Assembly (NCBI GenBank): GCA_029465975.1
Contig: CM055728.1
Span: 21,491,133 to 21,555,132, forward strand
DNA: 64,000 nucleotides
Direction: 5' to 3'
Source of the DNA: Dallia pectoralis
Taxonomy: Eukaryota; Chordata; Actinopteri; Esociformes; Umbridae
The position numbers were made by a program, and so were the translations under genes. Of this stretch, positions 27,901 to 39,900 are shown one piece after another (position 1 is the stretch's first letter; every line of letters starts with the position of its first letter). Under the pieces are notes generated by a model. That model had not been told where the DNA came from. It ran no database searches and was given only the letters and a program-made list of their open reading frames with translations.

Positions 27901-30900
27901 GATTGAGCTCTCTCCGATCGTTCCACTCATCCACCTGGGCAGCACAGATCCAATGTGCACCCTGGGAATTGTTTGCGTTCAAATGCCGAGCAGTAATGAC
28001 ACAGCTGCCCTCTGCAAGGCACTGACAACTGTGCCACTGGGTCTATTGTTCAAACGGGTATTATTTAATCTCAGTAACGTTGTGAGTTGGCTGACAGTTG
28101 CTTGACATTAGTTTGATTTAAAGAGGCTAAAAACAATACAATTGGTATTAGCGATGGCAGTGCAATCCATTTCAGAATAAAAGTAATACACACTAAAACT
28201 GTGCTTTATACAGACACGCTAATATAATCATACTACATATTTGGGTGAACATTTCTGTTTACATGTGTATGTAGAAACACTTAAATGCAACCCGTTTAGT
28301 GTAGCCCACGTGAAATATTTTAAAGACAGTCATTTGAATTCCATGTCTTGGAAACCCTGAGCAAACATGCAATTTCTCGTGTTTTTTTCATGCACACGAC
28401 CATTCTGAACTCAGAAGTAATGTAATATGATTAGAAAAAAACCTGTTATTCTCTTACTGCCCAACCCTGGCCTAACCTTCGTCTGCCAGCGAAGTGCTTT
28501 GAATATAAAACAGCCTTAATGCAATGAATGTTCTTGGAACAGGCAGAAGGCTCCTTACGCCGCGGATGACAGTCCAAGGTGAGTTCTCCTGTCTGTGTGC
28601 AATGATGAGTCAAGCAAACATGACTGACTCACTCCGTTGCTCACCATCCCGATGGACACGCGTCATCAAGGCCAATAGAACGAGGAGAGCGAGGCAACTT
28701 ATCTGTGGATTATTTGTGTCACAGGGCTAAGGCCCCACACTCACCGAGACTAGAAAGCCGGCCAGCAATCAAGACCACCGTCTACGACAAAGCGATGTTT
28801 GGTGTGTCTTCTTTTGTGCCTTGACGTACGACATTAATCACTGATGTAAGGACCAAAAAGTAATTTTTCTCGAGGAATAGAAAAGGCGTTGAGCTTTGTA
28901 CAGTCTGAAACACCATCCTGATGATTGCAGCCTCAGATTGAATTGGCATCAGCGGTTCAGCCTTTCTACGTGTAATCACCACAGTGCAAAACCTAAACAA
29001 GACCATCTTTCTCTGGCTGTTGCTTACAGCAATTTCTTCATCCCTGTGAAAAGTTAACTAGAAATGGAAAACTGGAAATGTGACGTATATGTGCTATCGC
29101 CGGGGAATTCATCCGGTTCAAAATTCAAAACGGCTCCTCCTTATGTCTTGTACATTGTACAATTTTGATAATCATATCATATGAGGTAGTCCCAAACAAA
29201 ATCTAACGTCTGCTAATCAATATAGCCATTTAAAAGACTCGGTTGACAATTGGGCAACATGGTCAGGAAATAGCATATAGTTGTGTATGTAAATGGTTCT
29301 GAAGATAAACAGAGTCCATGCTGGTTGGTCCCTGTTTCAGGGCCAGTCTGCGGTAGTGATCACAGTATATGAACTAAATATCAACTGCATGAACAGTTAA
29401 CGGGGACATTGCCCTGTGTTGGGTGTTGTCGTTAGTGCAGGTGGTGCCCTGACTCACTTTTGTCATTAAAGTTCTATGGCACTGATCGTATGAATAGAAG
29501 GGTTAGTCCTGCTGTCATGCCCAGATTTCCAATAACTGTTTTTCATTTACTTTTACCACAGTTTTTCCGTGGCTCAAGTAACACCAAGGGGTTGCTAGAG
29601 CAGCCATCAGACAAGGTAAGCCAATTAAATGGCACACCCTGCCTGCCAACCCAGAGTGGGCAAATCAATGAGCCAGAACAGAAAGTGTTACAACCGATGG
29701 TTACTCTGCTGAAGGAAATATATCAGCAGAGTGTGGCCGTTAGCTGTTTCCCAAACAGGAAGAACACATCAGTGGATACTGCCTTAGCTTCAGTGGAGTC
29801 GGCGCTCATCGAAGTCAGTTGACAGTCTAATTATATTTGTATAGATGTGTTTTCAAACTTAACATAGGGATACATTCTATTCATTTTTACTACAGATTGT
29901 TCCAACAAGTTATGCCTACGTGGTATGTGCTTTGATGTCCAATTTGTCAAATACAATTTAAGATGAAACACTATTAAAAATGTATAAAACGTTTATTTTA
30001 TACAATGTCCTGAAGTGAACAATTTACCCGTCCAATACATTACTGAGATAAAGTCTCAGCATTAGCTCATGAGGATCTCCATAAATTATGGAAAAACAGA
30101 ACATGTGCACATCAGAAAACCGTTTAAATTGTAAACTATGTTTTTTGGTGTTTTTCATCGACCAAATCAAAGATCCAGAGCTTTCCAAAGCTTTTGTGAA
30201 GGTGTGTTTTTTTGGTGAAACTTCTTCAGTTTTTCGGGATCATTTCTTGGAGTGAGATCTAACAAAGCTCAGCACAATACACCTACATTTTTAATATTGT
30301 TGTTATTGACCATTCATAATCTCATCCTTCATTGACCGTTGGGGCTTGTTAACTTCACTCTTCAAATGAAGGTGCCGGTCTGTTTCAAGTTCAGAGACTA
30401 ATTAATTGTCATCCACCAGTTCACAATGCAAAACCAAGTTGCACTTCTTCCTTGTTGGCTATTTTCATTCTCTCACTTTTAAAATACTCGTGCAAATAAA
30501 TAGCAAAGGACAGAACAGAAACGGAAGAGGATCTTGGGATAAAGCCATCCTTTACAAATGTGGTACACTGACATGGCTGTTTGACATAGTGTCCGGCCAT
30601 TGACGGCACACTAAGGTTTTTTAGGGTGACTGAAAAGGCTGTCTGATGATTTGCCTGCTCAGAATCCCATAGACACTCACAGAGCATAGAGAGAACAGTT
30701 AATACTCAACAACTATATGTTTTTTAATACCTGCATCTGTTTTGTAGCTTTCGGTGTTGATTTAGAGGGCACTTGTGTTGAAAAATCTCCCGCTGCCTGT
30801 TGACAGCATTGTGTCGACTTTCAGAAAATCTGTCATTTTCCATGTTTTTGTTATCAAGGCCAAAAACATATTCTTACTACATCTCTGATGTCAGGTTTTC

Positions 30901-33900
30901 TCTGTCTGGAAGCAGCACACTGGCACACGAGGTACAGGAACTCAGGAATCATTAATCTTGAACTCAGAACTTGACACAAGAAAACAAACACGAGGGATCA
31001 CCAACATGAACACTGACACATACACAATGAAACACAAGGGCTGGTACAAAAGGACCAAGCTAACAAGGCACAGGTGAGGGTAACCACAGGTGTATTTGGG
31101 TGAATTGATGACTCAGGGCAGATAGGAAGGAAGGAAGGACCAAATATGGGCAGGTCGGTGTTGGTCAGACCAGAACAAGAAATTACATCAAATAAAATCA
31201 CAATGTATTTTCCCACACAATTTCCCAACAATATGATCACTGAGTTGTGATATATTGTAAACATAATTTGCTAGCTAGAACCGCTAGCTGGTATTGTACA
31301 GGTTGAGGTTGGGGATATAACAACTGTATGTCATTCATTTTGTCTTTGGTCCAAATTAAATGTTGGCAGCCATATGTACATCGGTGACATGCCTTTGTAA
31401 TCTACCTCTGTTACATTGTTTTTATGACATAATGACTAATGCACTGATGTACATTGTCATTCGTAATATGAAATGAATGTAAACTGAAGCCTTTACCTTC
31501 CCCACGAGTATGAATCCCTCTTTGATCTCAACCCAATTAAGAATATGTGAAAATTGTTTTAAAAAATGCTGTTTACCAGAAGTTCCTTTTAAAATTTACG
31601 AAGAATGTACAAAAATGTACCAAAGAGTTGAATTTCTGTTTGTAATTCATTTAGTATAATATAATATAGTCTCCCAGAGGGTCTCTGACCAATGCCTGGA
31701 GTTTGCTAGCAAAACTATTTCTTCTGTGTTATTATTGTGGTTATGCTCAGTCAAAACAAATAACTTGGCCTCTAGTTTTTGTTCTTTTGAAACTTTCAAG
31801 GCCCACCTTGATGCTGTTCCAATGAGCGATAAAGTTTAATCTTCATTAGTAACCTTGGCGGTATTGTCTGGATTCTCAGGCCTTTTTAGCAGCATTTCAA
31901 ACACTGTTCCAGATGGTCTTCGACCCCGTCCAGCTCATCAGGTCCTTGTCAACAGAGGTGTTAAGAGGATGCTAGAGAGCAGGCAGGATGGAATTAGGGG
32001 TAGAGCTGGACAGGAAGCCACCCAAGATTCTTTGGGACCCGGGAGGGAGAAAAAGAATGGGGAAGCCGGGTAGATATGCAGCTGAGACAGGAACCACCAG
32101 AGCCCGTTCCTCCCAAATCCCCCCTGAATTTTAGAGACAGAAAAACACAAAATATATGCAAAGTTGATATACAATTGTATTAGAAATGGGTGGTGAGGAT
32201 TGCTGATGATCAGACGAGCAGTGAGTATAAAATAAGCGTGGTTTTAACGTCTACACATTTACAGGTAATATAATATGGATGCAAGAACATGAACACAGTT
32301 TGTTTGTAGTATAGTTAACTGTGACAGAGACAAAACCGGCTTTTACAATTGGACATTTGTTGTGTTTGTTGTAAGCTTTTTGAACATTTAAGTTCTTTTC
32401 CCCATAGCCTGGTAAAATACTCATGAGATAGTAGGTGATTTTAACAGCACAAGAGAAGTACCTGTTCATGCCAGCATTTCTTAACATTAAGTGCCTCTGT
32501 TTGGGTAGGATCTGGCCATTTAGACATTTCACAAGTCATGCAGATAACAAAACTCAACTTCACCAGAAACGTTATCTTGTTTTAGCTGATCTTATCTACT
32601 ATGAGACTTTAGAGAACTACACTGATTAAGTGCAATGTTGCCTTCCCATGTTTCACTGGAAAGGTGATTTCCTTTTTGTAGCACCAAGCTGACCACCAAA
32701 ATCTTGTGTTTGGGCCTTAACTGTTCCACTGGTTTGCAATTTGCTGGGAAGATGAATTGGCAATGAAAATGAGTCAGCATGAGCCGGGGAGTGGGAGGTA
32801 TTGTTAGCAAATATTTCCTGGTGTTATCACACTCTAGTGACTCCCACAGACTGCTTTTGTGTGGCTGCGTGCCCTCACAGATGTGTGCCTGCATGCCCTC
32901 ACAGAAATGTGCCTGCATGCCCTCACAGATGTGTGGCTGTATGCCCTCACAGATGTGTGCCTGCATACCCTCACATATGTGTGCCTGCATGCCCGCACAG
33001 ATGTGTGCCTGTATGCCCTCACAGATGTGTGCTTGCATGCCCTCACAGATATGTGCCTGCATGCCCTCACAGATATGTGCCTGCATGCCCTCACAGATAT
33101 GTGCCTGCATGCCCTCACAGATATGTGCCTGCATGCCCTCACAGATGTGTGCCTGCATGCCCTCACAGATATGTGCCTGCATGCCCTCACAGATATGTGC
33201 CTGCATGCCCTCACAGATGTGTGCCTGCATGCCCTCACAGATGTGTGCCAGCATGCCCTCACAGATGTGTGCCTGCATGCCCTCACAGATGTCTGCCTGC
33301 ATGCCTTCACAGATGTGTGCCTTCATGCCCTCACAGATATGTGCCTGCATGCCCTCACAGAAATGTGCCTTCCTGCCCTCACAGATATGTGCCTGCATGC
33401 CCTCACAGATATGTGCCTGCATGCCCTCACAGATTTCTGCCTGCATGCCTTCACAGATGTGTGCCTGCATACCCTCACAGATGTGTGCCTGCATGCCCTC
33501 ACAGATATGTTCCTTCATGCCTTCACAGATGTGTGCCTGCATGCCCTCACAGATCTGTTCCTTCGTGCCCTCACAGATGTGTGCCTGCATGCCCTCACAG
33601 ATATGTTCCTTCCTGCCCTCACATATATGTGCCTTCCTGCCCTCACATATATCTGCCTGCATGCCTTCACAGATGTTTACCCATGTGACATCATGGATGG
33701 CTGAGCAGTATGGATAGAAGCTAAGATGACTGGGACCAACTCAACTGTGTTAAATCTGTTGGTTGTTGTTTCGCTGATACAACAACAAATGGATACAGCA
33801 AATTAGGGAAGAACAAACTATAAATAACTATAAGTCGGAAAATTATATACAATACATGTACTTTTGAAATCGTTCGTAGCCATGGTTAAAATTAAGTATC

Positions 33901-36900
33901 AGTATGGATTTCCGTTACTATCTTCCAATTTATCTCAAGCATGACTTGGAGAAATGATTCAGTCTGCTTATTCAATTCCCCCAGCACAGAGCATTGATTA
34001 TTTTAGCAAATAATTTGACAAAACACTTGTATTTCTATTGCCTTAAAGGAAGTGGGTGGAACTCACTTGCTAAACACGTGGCAATTGCAAAGCCAGGGTT
34101 GTGTGTTACATTTCCATAGAGGAAGAACGTTGTGCAGTCTGTTTTCAAGCTCCAAATCATGTATCAATTAAAACAACAATGTTTCAGCATCAACCTGCCT
34201 TGATCAGGGTTTGCGGCTTTCTAATAGGACCTCTAATAACACTGCAGGGCTAGGGTTCAGTATAGTATCAGTACACCATTTACACATTTCCTATGGTGGG
34301 CCGGTATAAAGGTATACACTTTCAGTCATCTTTACTGACTAAATGTGTGCTGTGAAAATATTCGTACCAGCTGTATTTATCTCTGACAATGTCAATTTTG
34401 ATGAATACGTTCAGCGTATCTTCTAAATGGCGTAATTAAATCCTAGGACAGGGGAATGAATACACATATTAATATTTTAAATATTATATTTATGCTGATT
34501 ATGTCAGATCCAGATGCCAGATGGGCTAAATACTGATGGTTGAATCTAAAGTAATCTGTTAGAACTTTGTGATGAAATAATTATTTTAGATTAGATTCAA
34601 CTTTATTGTCATTGGACAGTACAAGTACAGTACAACGAAATGCAGTTTCGATCCAACTAGAAGTGCAAAAGAGCAGTGCAAAAAGATATAGAGTACAGTG
34701 TGCGGATGTGCATTTGACATGGATAAGTAAATGTGCAGGTATTCAGTTCAACAATGTAGCAAATTGCAAATGTGCAGAGGACAATACAAGTGGTAAACGG
34801 ATAGTACAAACGATAAGCATTGTATGTTGGAACATAATTCATGTGACCGTGTGTCAATGAAATCTAGCAATCTTTTTAAATACATTTTATTTTGCGTTTA
34901 GTTCCGGCCAATTTGCATTGTGCAACTGATGTGTTACCATTATTGAGGCTATGTTCCTCTAAGTGCTCAGACCAAAATTGTCCCAGGGCTCAGTGAATAT
35001 GCATATTGTATTATTTAGTCATAATGTGTATGGGATCACATTTAAACTAGTTTTTGTTTAGAACATGTTTACCGAAAGCATCTAAGTTGGTTGGAGGTGG
35101 TTTTTCTTTTTCACTAATGCTTTTATAACAACCAAAACAATGAGAATGACGTCCGGCGAAGTGTCCCACTGTCAGTTTCCATGCAGACCCAAGGTGTTTA
35201 ATGAATCTCTGCTTGAGTGATTAACACATTTTCTAGGCTTTGAAACAACCTTGGCTATAATTAACGCACACCTGTCATAACTAATTACAATGATACTGAA
35301 GAATGATTAGGCCTTTCTTGTTCTGTCTTTCAGTCTTCACGTCACACTCTTTGCTTGATCCACCACATTCAATGAACTGTAGAACATAGACATTTAACTG
35401 TCTGTCAGTCTTGTTATATTTTTTATACACAAATTATTCGTATTTAAAAAAAAAATTTGAGCCCTGGTTTCAGTTTTGCCAAACATTTGTAAAGCCGGTT
35501 TTTACATCTGCGGTGATTTCTTTGGTCTCTTTGTGTATGCTCTTTTTAAATCTCTCAGTGAGATTTACTTTGTCCCATCAGTATTACCAGTGACCGGCAC
35601 AACACTTATAGTGTTATACTTAGGGAGACTGACATACAGCATTTCAAGTATATGCAGCGAGTAAAGTCTGGATTTAATTTTTGACAGATTCTCACTGTTA
35701 TCTAAGATTATTAACTGTTGTGCCATGGTACTTTTGTTCTTCCACATGTTATATGGTCATTTGGTCAGTTGGTCAGTTGGTAATTTGGTCATGTGGTCTT
35801 GTCACTGATGGCGCTTGCATTTTGAGCAGCTGGTTGTCTCATCAAGTCTAAAATGATGTATTTAGTCTCGGTTCCATTCAGATCCAGATTGTTCTCCTCG
35901 TGCCGGTGTTCAAACATGTTGAGTGTAGACTGAGTCACCTAATCACAATTGGAGATGTTAAGAATAACTGGGTTATCTGTGCAATGGCACCTGCAGTCAT
36001 CTGTATAGATTATTGTAAATAGGAAAGTATAGCTGACTGACCCCTTCACCGAATAGCACACACATAACGCACATAATCAATTCCTATCTCATTAGGAGTC
36101 TCGCTAATTTCCCTCTTGCAGCAAGTGGTTGTTATTGGCAACCTGTTTTCCCCACCTGAGACGCCCCACAGGTTTCATTTATTATCACATGACAAAGTGT
36201 TTAGGCACCGGACGTCACATGACTATAGGTGTTTTCCTCTCAGAACGTTGTTACGATACAGTGAGTGTAAAAAAGATCTGAACGTGTTTAAGCGTGAGTG
36301 CCAAACAGCACATCAATACCCGGCGGATTTTATTCCGAAGAGGTGGGGGTGTTATCACATCACCTGACTGCTCTTTTTGTTTGGCTAGCATCTATTTAGA
36401 CTTGTTGTTGGATCTTGGACGTAAGGGTTATGTTTGTTTTAATACGCCTTCCTCGTGGGGAAGAGTCGTACAACTCATTAGATAAATCAGTCTGTATGTG
36501 AGGGTTGCAACACAACCAAAGTGCTGCGTTGTTGCTCTTTACTCTGCGTGTGTCTTCTTATTGCAATTCATGTCTGTCTGATTAGTGATGCTTTTGTTCT
36601 ATGTCTCGTTAGCCACGATGACCAAGGGGTTGCGCCTGGTGCCAATTATTCCACATCGATGCCAGCAAACCAATGACCCAATACCTATTTTCGTCCCGAA
36701 TCGACCTGCTCGGCTGACGCCTTGGGGGTTATCCAAGTTTGCATTTCATTGGTTTCACATCGGCGCTGATTGCTGTTTGATGATTCCTGCTGTCGGTGCC
36801 CCTGGCATTCCTGGTTGTCCCTGTCCTAGTCCACCTGATTGTCCCTGTCCTAGTCCACCTGGTTGTCCCTGTCCTAGTCCACCTGATTGTCCCTGTCCTA

Positions 36901-39900
36901 GTCCACCTGATTGTCCCTGTCCTAGTCCACCTGGTTGTCCCTGTCCTAGTCCACCTGGTTGTCCCTGTCCTAGTCCACCTGATTGTCCCTGTTTTAGTCC
37001 ACCTGGTTGTGCAGCTCATCTGGATTCTGGCTCTCTGGACACGGCCCATCTGCATTTATTGACCTGCTGGTTGTGTGAACATGCTAAACATTGATGTTGG
37101 CAAGTAATATACCATCTTCCATCTTGGTTTGGCAAGAATACATCATTGGACATTGGGGCCAGGTGTAGTGTAGGAGCCTATGGGCCCCAGGAGCGTGGTG
37201 ATGGAACAGAATGGCAGCACGCGTAACAGAATGGCAGCACGCGTAACAGAATGGCAGCACGCGTAACAGAATGGCAGCACGCGTAACAGAATGGCAGCAC
37301 GCGTAACAGAATGGCAGCACGCGTAACAGAATGGCAGCACGCGTAACAGAATGGCAGCACGCGTAACAGAATGGCAGCACGCGTAACAGAATGGCAGCAC
37401 GCGTAACAGAATGGCAGCACGCGCAACAGAATGGCAGCACGCGCAACAGAATGAGAGCACGCGCAACAGAATGGCAGCACGCGCAACAGAATGGCAGCAT
37501 GCGCAACAGAATGGCAGCACGCGCAACAGAATGGCAGCACGCGCAACAGAATGGCAGCACGCGCAAACAGAATGGCAGCACGCGCAACAGAATGGCAGCA
37601 CGCGCAACAGAATGGCAGCACGCGCAACAGAATGGCAGCACGCGCAACAGAATGGCAGCACGCGCAACAGAATGGCAGCACGCGCAACAGAATGGCAGCA
37701 CAACAAACAGAATGGCTGCACCAGAACAGAATTGCAGCACGCGCAACAGAATGGCAGCACGCGCAACAGAATGGCAGCACGCGCAACAGAATGGCAGCAC
37801 GCGCAACAGAATGGCTGCACGCGCAACAGGATGGCAGCACGCGCAACAGAATGGCAGCACGCGCAACAGAATGGCTGCACGCGCAACAGAATGGCAGCAC
37901 GCGCAACAGAATGGCAGCACGCGCAACAGAATGGCAGCACGCGCAACAGAATGGCAGCACGCGCAACAGAATGGCAGCACGCGCAACAGAATGGCAGCAC
38001 GCGCAACAGAATGGCAGCACGCGCAACAGTGGCAGCACGCGCAACAGAGTGGCTGCACGCGCAACAGAGTGGCTGCACGCGCAACAGAATGGCTGCACGC
38101 GCAACAGAATGGCAGCACGCGCAACAGAATGGCAGCACGCGCAACAGAATGGCAGCACGCGCAACAGAATGGCAGCACGCGCAACAGAATGGCAGCACGC
38201 GCAACAGAATGGCAGCACGCGCAACAGAAGGGCAGCACGCGCAACAGAAGGGCAGCACGCGCAACAGAAGGGCAGCACGCGCAACAAAAGGGCAGCACGC
38301 GCAACAAAAGGGCAGCACGCGCAACAAAAGGGCAGCACGCGCAACAAAAGGGCAGCACGCGCAACAAAGGGCAGCACGCGCAACAAAAGGGCAGCACGCG
38401 CAACAAAAGGGCAGCACGCGCAACAAAAGGGCAGCACGCGCAACAAAAGGGCCGCACGCGCAACAAAAGGGCCGCACGCGCAACAAAAGGGCAGCACGCG
38501 CAACAAAAGGGCAGCACGCGCAACAAAAGGGCAGCACGCGCAACAAAAGGGCAGCACGCGCAACAGAATGGCTGGCTCTGACGAGACACCTGACTTTGTT
38601 AGTGTGTGAATTAATAATTGGTTTAAGAGCACAATGGATGTTGAGTATATTGAGTATATTATTATTGTGTTGTTATTGTGTGTATGTATTGTATACACGT
38701 TCACCTAATGGTAGTTACCCCAGAAGAGCATATCACATTCCTAGACATTGTTTGTACATTGCTGTGCATGGTTTTCCATTAAATGGTTTAACTGTTCTGT
38801 CTGTTTGAATTTCTGTCTGTTTTGGTTTAACTGTTCTAACTGTTTGAATTTCAAAACATTAGCACATTTTGCTCTTTGACCAATTACTGATATTCATGTT
38901 AAAATCCTATTACCATCTGCTGGCTTTAAATACATAAAATTATCCATGTGCTTAAGTTCACAAATTTGAATCTCAGCACTGAAGTCTGGATTTAGTTCAA
39001 AGAGTTCAGTCTCTAAGCAAACTGAATTTGTATTGGACTTTGTGCCCAGTCAGCTCGGTTTGTAGCTCAGAGGGTTTTTTTGGCACTTCTAAGCATTTTC
39101 CCATCCTCAAGCTTAATTTCTGGCAAGATGCAAATTACAATGGCTCCTAAAAAATTGACATTTCTAATTTTATTGTGCCAAACACAAAATGACAACAAAA
39201 CATTTGGTTAATGATCAACACTATAATGTCAAAGTGGAAAAATAGAATCAGCAAAGTATTTATTTACATTTTTAGCTACATTTATTTTTTATATTTGAGT
39301 GGAGGAGCAACCAGTTGTAATTTAAAGCGGAATCCACTTGTGTATCAAAAATCACATGATTTCATGTTAAATACAGCTGTCTTTAGGAGGTCAATAGTGC
39401 AATTCACATTTCACATGATTTAAAGTTAAATACAGTTGTCTTTAGGAGGTCAATAGTGCAATTCACATTTCACATGATTTCAAGTTAAATACAGTTGTCT
39501 TTGGGAGGTCAATAGTGCAATTCACATTTCACATGATTTAAAGTTAAATACAGCTGTCTTTGGGAGGTCAATAGTGCAATTCACATTTCACATGATTTAA
39601 AGTTAAATACAGCTGTCTTTAGGAGGTCAATAGTGCAATTCACATTTCACATGATTTAAAGTTAAATACAGCTGTCTTTGGGAGGTCAATAGTGCAATTC
39701 ACATTTCACATGAAAAAACAACATTTAGCAGATAATGGAACAGGCGGTTATTCCAAGGCATTTAACGGTAAAGCTCTTTATTACAAAATTAAAGAATGAC
39801 ACAACGGCAAATTTGTCTAGAAAATGGATTCCAAAAAACAGTATCCGTTTGAGAATGGCATTAGTGTTGGCCTGAAAGCTATACTTTTTGGTAAAAGTCT

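Noticed and set aside
29562..29615. Exon-like 54-nt segment between a good acceptor (TTTTACCACAG) and donor (AAG/GTAAGC)
   Set aside because: Inserted in the grm4 reading phase it gives a stop (TAA) after a few codons, and its translation has no counterpart in the receptor.
32592..33717. 356-codon and similar cysteine-rich frames
   Set aside because: They come from the 24-bp minisatellite. Frames are open on both strands, without splice sites, initiation context or similarity.
36585..37094. 169-codon proline/cysteine-rich frame, at first sight collagen-like
   Set aside because: The periodic part is the 24-bp array, and Gly is not at every third residue. The non-repeat ends resemble no known protein.
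37084..38808. Overlapping open frames of 370-508 codons on both strands
   Set aside because: All arise from the stop-free 20-bp repeat. Since 20 is not a multiple of three, each frame cycles through all phases, and no frame is favoured.
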